Positions 1 to 6,418 of a DNA stretch of 10,324 bases are shown here, piece after piece. The translations under genes and the position numbers were made by a program. How positions within the stretch are numbered: position 1 is the first letter of the stretch; every line of letters starts with the position of its first letter. This DNA is from Clostridia bacterium. GTDB taxonomy: Bacteria; Bacillota_A; Clostridia; Christensenellales; Aristaeellaceae. The notes beneath the pieces are model-generated. The model saw nothing but the letters and a program-made list of their open reading frames with translations. It searched no databases and had not been told where the DNA came from. The DNA lies in contig BNUH01000098.1 of the NCBI GenBank assembly GCA_025997215.1, positions 1-10,324 of the forward strand, read 5' to 3'.

Positions 1-381
1 TAAACCCATCACCCATAAAGAAGCGCCCAGCCAGGAAAGCACCCGCCGCAGCGGAAGTTGGTTCTCGGAGCCAGAGGCCCGTTCCCCCTGCACCACAGCC
101 AGAACGCAGTCCCGAGCGAAGCGAGCTTGGTCTTGACTGCGCGGCTGGAAACCGCTGTGCAGGCTATGCCGACGGCGATGGGAACCAGCAAAGCACAAGC
201 CCTCTCGCCGTCGACATATCCAGCGTAGCGGTTTCCCGCCACGCAGTTAAGACCAAGCTCGCTTCGCTCGGGACTGCGTTCTGGCTGTGGTGCAGGGGAA
301 CGGGCCTCTGGCTCCGAGAACCTACTTCCGCTGCGGCGGGTGGGTACCTGGCTGGGCGCTTCTTTATGGGTGATGGGTTTA
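1..381. repeat. Long near-palindromic inverted repeat, about 380 bp
   Basis: Bases 1-141 are the reverse complement of 242-381 with about five substitutions and one single-base gap. The inner parts (142-182 against about 200-241) still match at roughly 80%. About 17 bases at 183-199 form the unpaired centre. The outermost seven bases on each side (TAAACCC at 1, GGGTTTA at 375) pair exactly, so the element appears to end there. A continuous minus-strand reading frame crosses it but looks like no protein. The shape fits a foldback or MITE-like non-autonomous element, or a DNA or RNA hairpin acting as a structure. No transposase in the window obviously belongs to it. The arms differ at several sites, which argues against a simple mirror-image assembly artefact. 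Because the window begins exactly at the left tip, any target-site duplication cannot be judged. Confidence 0.9.
105..141. repeat. Secondary inverted repeat nested in left palindrome arm
   Basis: CGCAGTC at 105-111 is the reverse complement of GACTGCG at 135-141. Directly inside it, CCGAGC (starting at 112) can pair with GCTTGG (ending at 130) if one G-T pair is allowed. The mirrored copy in the right arm (242-247 with 273-278) keeps six of the seven outer pairs. Each arm of the long palindrome could therefore fold on itself as well as pair with the other arm. Confidence 0.6.
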
Positions 382-397
382 CACAATTGGTGCGGCA

Positions 398-553
398 CTA
401 CCTATCATCAGGGTAAGCCTTAATGATCTGGCCGTACTTGATAGCGCCTTTCACCTCGTTGCGGCTTATACCACGCTCAAGCATGCGCCTTAACGCGTGT
501 TTGGTGTATGTTATCTTGCCTTCATACAGCAACAGCCGCAGTTCGTCTATCAC
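398..553 (-). pseudogene. DUF4258 domain protein, 3' truncated
   Basis: A GTG start at 553 is preceded by AAGGGGG (562-568, 8-base spacing) and encodes 51 residues before a TAG. The protein begins VIDELRLLLYEGKITYTKHA and continues with RMLERGISRNEV, an isoleucine/glycine stretch and a final AYPDDR. This is the usual pattern of the N-terminal half of DUF4258 (H-A-x-x-R-M-x-x-R-G-I-S, then a GxII-x-x-YPDD block). Family members normally run on past YPDD with a PYPS-type segment and more beta strands. Here that part is lost, and the long palindrome begins 17 bases after the stop. DUF4258 genes are often found beside small zinc-finger or helix-turn-helix genes in suspected toxin-antitoxin pairs, but no such partner is visible. 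The frame is open and has a promoter, so a short peptide may still be made. The family call rests on motif memory. Confidence 0.6.
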
Positions 554-576
554 ACATTATGCCCCCTTACGCTTTT

Positions 577-605
577 ATTATATCCAGTCGACGGCGCTTT
601 GTAAA
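577..605 (-). promoter_or_regulatory. Sigma-A promoter for the DUF4258 relic
   Basis: Read on the minus strand, TTTACA (600-605) and a perfect TATAAT (577-582) are separated by exactly 17 bases. Transcription would start near 570, about 17 bases before the GTG at 553, with the AAGGGGG ribosome binding site falling just inside the transcript. Confidence 0.65.
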
Positions 606-634
606 GTTTGCTTCATGAGTTAATCCAACGGCGG

Positions 635-847
635 TCAATTGCAGCGGGGCGGGTTCCGTTTAGGTGCCCAGTGGGTAACGGTGCCGATCAGTTCTGCTGG
701 GCGTCCGAGGCCGCTGTACCAACCATGTTTGGTTAGGTATCCATCGCGAACCATCACGCCATCGTATACTATATCCACTATTTCGCCGTAAGCATTGTTA
801 TCTCGTTTTGGATGCACTTGCACGTATAGGATGAAAATGTTATCTCT
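635..847 (-). pseudogene. DUF551-like C-terminal fragment (phage-type)
   Basis: This open frame runs from just after a TAA at 848-850 to a TGA at 635-637 and contains no convincing start with a ribosome binding site. The tail reads IGTVTHWAPKRNPP. This resembles the VTHWMPLPEPP ending that marks DUF551, a small domain common in phages and integrated elements. Before it are a hydrophobic strand (NIFILYVQV) and a WYSG segment, also in keeping with that domain. The N-terminal WISVKDRLP-type part is missing, so this is best read as a relic. It sits directly downstream of the truncated reverse transcriptase, and the two probably met by deletion. The DUF551 assignment is tentative because only the tail matches. 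Confidence 0.35.
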
Positions 848-863
848 TTACCCGGACCATAAG

Positions 864-1325
864 TCAAGGCCGCCTTCCATATTTAAGGTTTGTTCGCTTG
901 AGATTCCGTTTCTTGTGCATGGGGTGGTGAAACTTCATTACCGATCTGTCATGCCAGCAATCACCCTGGTCTCGAAGCCACACATCAAAACGGTGTAGAT
1001 ATACGTTCGATATGAGCGGACCTAGGATCGAGCCTTGCGGGGTTCCACGAGGATCTTCTACTTTGCAGGATGCCTCATAGTACCCTTTCTTGATAAACCG
1101 ATAAATATAGTTGAGTATCATTTGGTCACGCATCCCTATATGCCATAGCTCACGATAAGCAATGTCGGGATCAATTGTACCAAAATAATCTCTCAGATCA
1201 ATCGACAATGCATTGGGTTTGTGAGCAAGAGTGTAAACGTTGCGGGTCGTGCCCTCGCCCTCATAGGATTTCCCATCCCAACCGTTGAGGGTAGTGCGGA
1301 TGCGGTCGTTGGTTTTCGTGAACAT
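864..1325 (-). pseudogene. Group II intron-type reverse transcriptase fragment lacking YADD
   Basis: The 153-residue frame is best started at the ATG at 1323-1325, which has GGGAGG 9 bases upstream (1335-1340). An upstream ATG at 1346 lies only a few bases from the predicted transcription start. The middle contains ALSIDLRDYFGTID, the RT3 block with the first catalytic aspartate. GTPQGSILGPLISNVYLHRF, the RT4 block, follows it. Both are typical of group II intron reverse transcriptases (LtrA class). RT0-RT2 are missing at the N-terminus. The frame ends at LKRTNLKYGRRP, where family members normally continue into the YADD catalytic box, so RT5-RT7, the maturase (domain X) and any endonuclease domain are all gone. 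No polymerase activity is expected. I did not recognise a group II intron domain V around it. The first 35 or so residues do not resemble the RT family. Confidence 0.75.
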
Positions 1326-1357
1326 TTCCAGTTTCCTCCCACTCATTCAATACACCT

Positions 1358-1385
1358 ATTCTAACATAACTACTATATATGTCAA
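1358..1385 (-). promoter_or_regulatory. Sigma-A promoter upstream of the RT fragment
   Basis: On the minus strand a consensus TTGACA (1380-1385) is followed after 16 bases by TAGAAT (1358-1363). A TG one base upstream of the hexamer gives an extended -10. Transcription would start near 1351 and run into the RT fragment. The surrounding 1350-1430 stretch is very AT-rich. Confidence 0.6.
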
Positions 1386-1431
1386 CATTTATTAGTAAAT
1401 AGTAATATGTAATATTTGTAAATAAATGGGA

Positions 1432-1458
1432 GGAGCGCCAGTCTGCAGCCGACGCTCC
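1432..1458 (-). terminator. Hairpin after the DUF3848-like gene
   Basis: GGAGCG (1432-1437) pairs with CGCTCC (1453-1458), with a partly self-complementary interior around CTGCAG. It lies 15 bases past the stop of the DUF3848-like frame, and the minus strand then becomes AT-rich. There is no clean run of T, so this is at best a weak terminator. Confidence 0.3.
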
Positions 1459-1472
1459 GTAGCTGAATAGCT

Positions 1473-1796
1473 CTATGCTTTTTCCTTGCCTTGGTCACTG
1501 AATACTTCATCGAGGGCGAAGGTAATGTCACTGATGTCGCTTTGCCTACGCAGCCACTCGTCGGCAACGAGCATAAGCGGGGAGTCATATTTGAGGAAAT
1601 AATCAATCTCTTCATCCGAAAACTCATGAGATTCTGTCAGGTAGAAATGCGCATCTGACACAGCCGCAATCTCCCAAGCGGAATCGAATATCGTGCTTTT
1701 ATCAGACTCCATTATGCGAGCCACATAATCTTTATAGTTCTGGCTGATTCGTTCCAATAAAATCACTCTTGTCAAAGTACATATCTTTCCCTTCAT
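1473..1796 (-). pseudogene. DUF3848-like protein, 5' end replaced by transposase DNA
   Basis: The frame gives up to 107 residues. From about residue 19 it reads NYKDYVARIMESDKS, then SAWEIAA, then an acidic helical stretch ending DEEIDYFLKYDSPLMLVADEW. This matches the small helical DUF3848 family of clostridial mobile and host-associated DNA (AYEY...REDI...L.LSDEQAKALL...PLADV...W). The function of that family is unknown. The first 15-20 codons from the ATG at 1796 are transposase sequence read in another frame, and that ATG has no good ribosome binding site. The true N-terminus therefore seems to be lost and the gene is probably not translated normally. It overlaps the transposase remnant by 65 bases. 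The family call is moderate. Confidence 0.5.
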
Positions 1797-2226
1797 AAGT
1801 CTTTTTCTTTGACTCTGGAAACAATATCCGTGAATATACCAACAGTCTCACAATGCTGTTTAGGTCATATTTGACATCCAGTTTTCGCGCTTGGTTGGTA
1901 AAAAAGTGATCCAACCCCAAACCACGATACAGCATGGATAGCGGAGCGTATCCTAGCAGTTTGTTATACGAAACGCTGTCAGACAGCCTTTCGTTTGAGT
2001 GTATAGAAACCTTGTCCGCTGTGTGCTCGCAGGCGGCTGCAAGTTTCATTTCCTCGAGTATGCGCATCCCGAACGCGACTGGGTCGCCGTTTATCTTCGC
2101 TAACGAATCAGCGTAACCCAGCGAACGCAGGGTACGAGTTTTGACCTTCTTAGTGATGGGATCGCGGTAACCTTCGACGATGGACAGATACAACCGCCCG
2201 TTAGACAGTCCCTTGTGAAGCCGCAT
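1732..2226 (-). pseudogene. IS1634-type (IS4 superfamily) transposase, N-terminal fragment
   Basis: The ATG at 2226 follows AGGAGG at a good distance and encodes 164 residues. The start (MRLHKGLSNGRLYLSIVEGY, then KTRTLRSLGY) resembles the N-terminus of IS1634-family transposases. The later LNSIVRLLVYSRILFPESKK followed by T-Y-E-G-K-D is the conserved segment before the catalytic DDE domain. Full-length members have roughly 500-570 residues. This copy stops soon after DMYFDKSDF, where it joins DUF3848-like DNA, so the whole catalytic domain is missing. The start, ribosome binding site and promoter are intact, but the protein cannot transpose anything. It marks an insertion event followed by deletion of the 3' part. 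I could not identify the element's terminal inverted repeats with certainty. Confidence 0.7.
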
Positions 2227-2255
2227 ATGCTCGCCTCCTGAGTAGATATGGGACT

Positions 2256-2284
2256 ATTATACCACAGTCTCGCATAATCCGCAA
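2256..2284 (-). promoter_or_regulatory. Promoter of the transposase remnant
   Basis: On the minus strand a perfect TATAAT (2256-2261) lies 17 bases from TTGCGG (2279-2284). The -35 hexamer matches the consensus only in part. The predicted start is about 20 bases upstream of the transposase ATG, with AGGAGG in between. Confidence 0.5.
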
Positions 2285-2294
2285 CTAAAATATT

Positions 2295-2340
2295 CAACAA
2301 TTTGACAAGAAAACTCGTCTGATTTTCCTTGTCGTTGTTG
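2295..2340. repeat. Imperfect inverted repeat between the transposase remnant and the operon
   Basis: CAACAA plus GACAAG plus AAAA (within 2295-2313) is matched in reverse complement by TTTTC, CTTGTC and GTTGTTG (within 2323-2340). The loop is about nine bases, with two small bulges. A TTTTT run follows on the plus strand at about 2343-2347. It could be an insertion-element end, a transcription barrier between the divergent units, or a protein binding site. Sequence alone does not decide. Confidence 0.5.
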
Positions 2341-2380
2341 AGTTTTTGGGCTGCTTTGGGGTGTAAATGCCTGCCGAATT

Positions 2381-2400
2381 AGGGTAAATGATTTTGCCCT
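2381..2400. promoter_or_regulatory. 20-bp inverted repeat, candidate operator
   Basis: AGGGTAAA (2381-2388) and TTTTGCCCT (2392-2400) form an inverted repeat with seven of eight arm positions complementary and a 4-base centre. It ends 10 bases upstream of the -35 hexamer of the operon promoter, where an activator or repressor would be expected to bind. The half site does not look like a CRE or typical LacI-family site, and no regulator gene is in the window. Confidence 0.4.
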
Positions 2401-2410
2401 GGCGCGCAGC

Positions 2411-2439
2411 TTGTCATATCGGATCAAATCGTGTATACT
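2411..2439 (+). promoter_or_regulatory. Sigma-A promoter of the transport/catabolic operon
   Basis: TTGTCA (2411-2416) and TATACT (2434-2439) are separated by exactly 17 bases, each one or two changes from consensus. Transcription should start near 2446 and give a leader of about 58 bases before the binding-protein ATG. I see no riboswitch-like structure in that leader. Confidence 0.65.
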
Positions 2440-2503
2440 CACAGCAAGCGATACTGCACAAAAACACCCGCACCAAACCCATTTGACACAAGGAGGCCAA
2501 ACC

Positions 2504-3499
2504 ATGCGCAAACATTCACGCTCCGTCATCGGGATCTTTCTGGCCGTGCTGATGCTGATCCCCGCCATCGCGCTGGCGGACGGCACGCTGGTCGTCTACT
2601 CCCCGCACGATGCCAACCCTCTGAACGCCGGCATCGCCCTGTTTGAGGCCGCTTACCCAGACATCAAGGTAGAGGTCGTCGCCGCTGGCACAGGCGAGCT
2701 GCTCCAACGCATCGCAGCCGAGGCGCAGAATCCGCTGGCCGATGTCCTGTGGGGCGGCGGCGCGGACTCGCTGGCTGCGTTCAAGAGTTACTTCACCCCA
2801 TACGTCAGTGCAAACGACGACGTGATCGGCGACGCGTATAAGGATCCCGACGACCTGTGGATCGGCGAGTCTCCGCTGCCGATGGTCATCTTCTACAACA
2901 AAGAACTAGTGTCCGAGGATCAGGCCCCCAAGACGTGGGACGACCTGCTCGATCCGCAGTGGAAGGGCAAGATCGCTTTCGCCTCCCCAGCCAAGTCCGG
3001 CTCCGCGTTCACCCAGCTGTGCACGATGATCTTCGCTCATGGCGGGCCTGATGGCGGCGGCTGGGACTTTGTCCGCGCCTTCTACGCCAACCTGGATGGA
3101 AAAGTGCAGGACAGCTCCGGCAACTGCCATAAGATGGTCGCCAGCGGCGAGTACCCCATCGGTGTCACCCTCGAAAAATCCGCCGTGCTATACGCGGACA
3201 ACCCCAACGTCGCATATGTATATCCTGCGGGCAACAGCGCAGTCCCGGATGGCGTCGCCCTCGTCAAGGGCGGACCGAACCCCGACAACGCCAAACTGTT
3301 CATCGACTTTGTCACCGGCCTCGCCTGCCAGACCGAGCAGTCCACCAACTGGAGCCGCCGCCCCGTCCGCAGCGACCTGCAGCCGGTCGGCCTCCCCGCC
3401 TTGGATACCCTCGACCTGTGCGAGTATGACTTCGACTGGGCCGCCAACAACAAGGAAGACATCATCGAACAGTGGCAGGATATTGTGACCGGGGGCTAA
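2504..3499 (+). CDS. ABC transporter solute-binding protein, FbpA/AfuA class
   Basis: This protein captures the solute outside the membrane for the ATPase and permease encoded next. It has 331 residues, a normal length for the class. The ATG at 2504 is chosen because AAGGAGG lies 7 bases upstream and because it begins directly with a signal peptide: MRKHS, a hydrophobic core to about residue 24, and a cleavage site after ALA. There is no lipobox cysteine, which is unusual for a Gram-positive binding protein, so it may be released or held by the permease. The mature part starts with a strand-rich TLVVYSPH and contains ADVLWGGG, YNKEL, TWDDLLDPQWKGKIAFASP and a late NPDNAKLFIDFV helix. All are hallmarks of the ferric/hexose-phosphate/aminophosphonate family. 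The adjacent tyrosine pair that binds iron in classical FbpA is not present, so an organic ligand is more likely. First gene of the operon. Confidence 0.88.
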   Translation: MRKHSRSVIGIFLAVLMLIPAIALADGTLVVYSPHDANPLNAGIALFEAAYPDIKVEVVAAGTGELLQRIAAEAQNPLADVLWGGGADSLAAFKSYFTPYVSANDDVIGDAYKDPDDLWIGESPLPMVIFYNKELVSEDQAPKTWDDLLDPQWKGKIAFASPAKSGSAFTQLCTMIFAHGGPDGGGWDFVRAFYANLDGKVQDSSGNCHKMVASGEYPIGVTLEKSAVLYADNPNVAYVYPAGNSAVPDGVALVKGGPNPDNAKLFIDFVTGLACQTEQSTNWSRRPVRSDLQPVGLPALDTLDLCEYDFDWAANNKEDIIEQWQDIVTGG

Positions 3500-3509
3500 G
3501 AACACTTTT

Positions 3510-3551
3510 AAGGAGCGGAGACGCTGGGTCTCTCCAGCGCCTCCGCTCCTT
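3510..3551 (+). promoter_or_regulatory. Intercistronic stem-loop
   Basis: AAGGAGCGGAG plus CGCTGG (3510-3527) pairs with CCAGCG plus CTCCGCTCCTT (3534-3551), giving an 18-position stem with one mismatch and a 6-base loop. No T run follows, so full termination is unlikely. It sits between the binding-protein stop and the ATPase start. In many importer operons, hairpins in this position protect the upstream message and reduce downstream expression, so binding protein is made in excess. Confidence 0.75.
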
Positions 3552-3569
3552 GGAATATTGGAGGCTTAC

Positions 3570-4676
3570 ATGGACACACATCGCGTCGTGCTGCGGGATG
3601 TGACCAAGCGGTATGGAACGTTTACCGCTGTGGACAGCGTCAGTTTGACGATCGAGCAAGGGGAATTCTTCACGCTGTTAGGACCCAGCGGCTGCGGTAA
3701 GACGACGTTGCTGCGAATGATCGCGGGGTTCAATAGCATTGAGGAAGGCGACATCCTGTTCGGCGAGCAGCGGGTCAACGCCATCCCCGCGCACAAGCGC
3801 GACATCGGTATGGTGTTCCAGAACTACGCCATCTTCCCGCACCTGAGCGTGTTTGACAACGTGGCCTATGGGCTTAGGGCGCGCAAAGTACCCAAGGCGG
3901 AGCTGCGTGACCGGGTGACCGCTGCTCTCGAGCTGGTTCGCATACAGCAATTATCAGAGCGTAAGCCAAACGAGTTATCCGGCGGTCAGCAACAGCGTGT
4001 GGCGCTGGCGCGCGCGTTCGTCATCGAGCCGAAGGTGCTGCTCATGGATGAGCCGCTATCCAACCTGGACGCCAAACTACGCGTGGAGATGCGCTCCGTC
4101 ATCAAGAAACTGCAGCGGAAACTGAACATCACAACGCTCTACGTAACGCACGATCAAGAGGAAGCGCTGGCGATCTCCGACCGCATTGCCGTCATGAAGG
4201 ACGGCCGCCTCATGCAGGTCGGCACCCCCACACACATCTACAAGAACCCGCAGAATCGGTTTGTCGCTGGATTCATTGGCACTTCAAACTTCTTGGAATG
4301 TCAGATTGAATGTGACGCCGCGCCCGGCCAGCAGCCCACGCAAGCGCGGCTGCGTCTGAAGGATGGCGGCAATACGCTGCCGATCCCCGCGCGGATTGCG
4401 CGCACCTACCAAGGGGCGGGGTTTGTCGCCGCAAGGCCGCAGCATGTCACCCTGCTGCCTCCCGGCCAAGGCATCCCAGGGCGGGTTGAACTGGCTACAT
4501 TCCTGGGCGATTTCGTCGAGTATGAGATTCGTCTGGAGAACGGCCAATCACTCCAGCTGAACGTGTACACCCAGGACGCGCAATCCATCCTGCCGGACGG
4601 CGCGCCGGTTTCCATTGGTTTCGACGCTGGCGGAATTCGCGTGTTCGCCAATGATCAGGAGGCGCTCTCATGCTGA
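3570..4676 (+). CDS. ABC transporter ATP-binding protein, FbpC/AfuC/PotA class
   Basis: This is the cytoplasmic ATPase that powers the importer. It has 368 residues. The ATG at 3570 is preceded by GGAGG with 5-base spacing. Expected nucleotide-binding motifs are intact: A-loop Tyr15, Walker A GPSGCGKTT (38-46), Q-loop Gln84, signature LSGGQQQR (136-143), Walker B VLLMDEP (156-162), D-loop SNLD (164-167) and switch His194. Residues after about 235 form a C-terminal regulatory/TOBE-type beta domain, giving the length typical of the PotA/FbpC/PhnT branch. That branch feeds spermidine, iron, hexose-phosphate and phosphonate systems, so the ATPase alone does not reveal the substrate. The stop overlaps the permease start (ATGCTGA), which implies translational coupling. 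Confidence 0.95.
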   Translation: MDTHRVVLRDVTKRYGTFTAVDSVSLTIEQGEFFTLLGPSGCGKTTLLRMIAGFNSIEEGDILFGEQRVNAIPAHKRDIGMVFQNYAIFPHLSVFDNVAYGLRARKVPKAELRDRVTAALELVRIQQLSERKPNELSGGQQQRVALARAFVIEPKVLLMDEPLSNLDAKLRVEMRSVIKKLQRKLNITTLYVTHDQEEALAISDRIAVMKDGRLMQVGTPTHIYKNPQNRFVAGFIGTSNFLECQIECDAAPGQQPTQARLRLKDGGNTLPIPARIARTYQGAGFVAARPQHVTLLPPGQGIPGRVELATFLGDFVEYEIRLENGQSLQLNVYTQDAQSILPDGAPVSIGFDAGGIRVFANDQEALSC

Positions 4677-6376
4677 CCACTCATACGCGTCCATCGCTGC
4701 CACGCGCCGGACGTTCACTTGGACGATCACTGGGACGCCCGCGCCTGGACTTCTGGTTCTGGATCAAAGCCGTCGTCATCCTGGCGATGGCCGCGTTCCT
4801 GCTGTATCCGTTTTCCTCGCTGCTCACACGCAGTTTCTTCTCCAAGCGTGAGCCTGGTATTACATTATATAATTATACCCGTTTTTTCTCACGGCCTTAT
4901 TACTGGACGTCGCTGAAAAACACCGCCGTCGTCACATTCTCCTCTACGCTGACCTGCACGCTGATTGGCGTGCTGCTGGCGTACCTGATGACGCGCTACA
5001 ACATATTCGGCAAGAAGGTTCTCTACATCGCCATCGTCATGGCGCTGATGTCCCCGCCATTCATTGGCGCATATTCGTGGATTTTGCTGTTTGGCCGCGC
5101 GGGTTTTGTCACCAAACTGTTCGCCGCCATCGGCATCCGCACGCCGACGATCTACGGCAAGGCGGGCATCGTGCTGGTGTTCACATTCCACCTATTCCCC
5201 TACGTCTATCTGTACGTGTCCGGCGCCCTGTCGAACATTGACAGTTCGTTGGAGGAAGCCAGCGAGAATCTCGGCGCATCCAAACTGCGCCGCTTGTTCA
5301 CGGTGACGCTCCCGGTCGTCATGCCCTCCATTCTGGCCGGCGCCGTCATGGTGTTCATGACCGCGCTGGCGGATTTCGGCACTCCTATGCTGATAGGCGA
5401 GGGCTATACGGTTCTGCCCGTCCTGGTGTATAACGAGTACATGAGCGAGGTGGGAGGCAACGCGAACATGGCCAGCGCGCTGTCCGTCATCATCGTGGGC
5501 TGCTCGCTGTCCGTGCTCCTCGTACAGAAGTTCTACATTGCCCGGCGCAACTATGTCATGACCGCCCTGCGCCCGCCTGTCGAGGTGCCGCTGCATGGGT
5601 GGAAACGCGCGCTGGCGACGCTGCCTGTCGCGCTGGTTGCGTTCATCGGCCTTCTGCCGCAGATAACGGTGGTTGTCTCGTCCTTCATCAAGACGGACTT
5701 TACCGGTTTCGTCGGCGGATTCTCCCTCGACAATTATCGCACGATCGCCAGTCGGCTCGGCCGCAACATCGCCAATACCTACATATTCTCCATCGCCGCG
5801 ATGGTGTTCATCATCGCCTTTGGCATGCTGATCGCCTACCTGCTCGTGCGCAAGAAGGGCAAGGTCTCCAGCTTGATCGACCTGATGGTGATGTTCCCAT
5901 ACGTAATCCCCGGCTCAGTCCTGGGCATCTGCCTGATCATCGCCTTCAACCGCAAGCCGATCATCCTCACCGGCACAGCCGCGATCATGATCATCTCGTA
6001 TGTCGTGCGCAAACTGCCCTATACCGTGCGCTCGGGCAGCGCGTTCCTCACCCAGACCGATCCCAGCATTGAGGAAGCATCCATCAGCCTGGGCGTATCC
6101 CCTATGAAAACATTCTTCACCGTCATCGCCCGGCTCATGCTGCCCGGTGTGCTCTCCGGCGCGGTCATCAGCTGGATCACCTGTATCAACGAACTGAGCT
6201 CCAGCGTCATGCTATATGCTGGCCGCACCTCTACTATCGCGGTGGCCATCTACCAAGAGGTCATGCGCATGAGCGACGGCACGGCAGCCGCTCTGGCCTC
6301 CATCCTCACACTGACCACCGTTGTCTCACTGCTGGTTCTCATGCGCGTTACGAGGGGCAAGGTTTCGGTGGTGTAG
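4670..6376 (+). CDS. ABC transporter fused permease, FbpB/AfuB/ThiP class
   Basis: This integral membrane protein forms the whole channel of the importer. It has 568 residues. The ATG at 4670 has AGGAGG 7 bases upstream and overlaps the ATPase stop by 7 bases. About 12 hydrophobic segments can be seen, six in each half, starting with a helix near residues 27-48. Each half carries an EAA loop, the contact site for the ATPase: EEASENLGAS at 195-204 and EEASISLGVS at 468-477. Two fused permease units in one chain are characteristic of the iron/hexose-phosphate/thiamine branch, in contrast to the two separate permeases of typical sugar ABC systems. The N-terminal tail is basic and has a short SLGR-SLGR repeat. 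The next gene starts 42 bases after the stop. Confidence 0.95.
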   Translation: MLTTHTRPSLPRAGRSLGRSLGRPRLDFWFWIKAVVILAMAAFLLYPFSSLLTRSFFSKREPGITLYNYTRFFSRPYYWTSLKNTAVVTFSSTLTCTLIGVLLAYLMTRYNIFGKKVLYIAIVMALMSPPFIGAYSWILLFGRAGFVTKLFAAIGIRTPTIYGKAGIVLVFTFHLFPYVYLYVSGALSNIDSSLEEASENLGASKLRRLFTVTLPVVMPSILAGAVMVFMTALADFGTPMLIGEGYTVLPVLVYNEYMSEVGGNANMASALSVIIVGCSLSVLLVQKFYIARRNYVMTALRPPVEVPLHGWKRALATLPVALVAFIGLLPQITVVVSSFIKTDFTGFVGGFSLDNYRTIASRLGRNIANTYIFSIAAMVFIIAFGMLIAYLLVRKKGKVSSLIDLMVMFPYVIPGSVLGICLIIAFNRKPIILTGTAAIMIISYVVRKLPYTVRSGSAFLTQTDPSIEEASISLGVSPMKTFFTVIARLMLPGVLSGAVISWITCINELSSSVMLYAGRTSTIAVAIYQEVMRMSDGTAAALASILTLTTVVSLLVLMRVTRGKVSVV

Positions 6377-6418
6377 GCTCATAGGGAGCAACTCCATATT
6401 CCAAAGGGAGGATATCCC

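Noticed and set aside
1..381. CRISPR array or tandem repeat
   Set aside because: The repetition is inverted, with just two arms and no regularly spaced direct repeats.
9..398. 129-codon open frame across the palindrome on the minus strand
   Set aside because: It is low-complexity, Arg/Pro/Ser-rich and reads through both palindrome arms. It resembles no protein, so it is a by-product of the repeat.
1326..1346. Start of the RT fragment at the ATG at 1346
   Set aside because: It would leave only about 5 bases of leader after the predicted transcription start and has no ribosome binding site. The ATG at 1325 has GGGAGG.
864..1346. Diversity-generating retroelement reverse transcriptase
   Set aside because: The RT4 block is GTPQGSILGPLISN as in group II introns. 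No template/variable repeat pair or accessory gene was seen.
2411..2503. Upstream TTG start extending the binding protein by 31 residues
   Set aside because: The extension lies on the promoter hexamers and has no ribosome binding site. The ATG at 2504 has AAGGAGG and starts a proper signal peptide.
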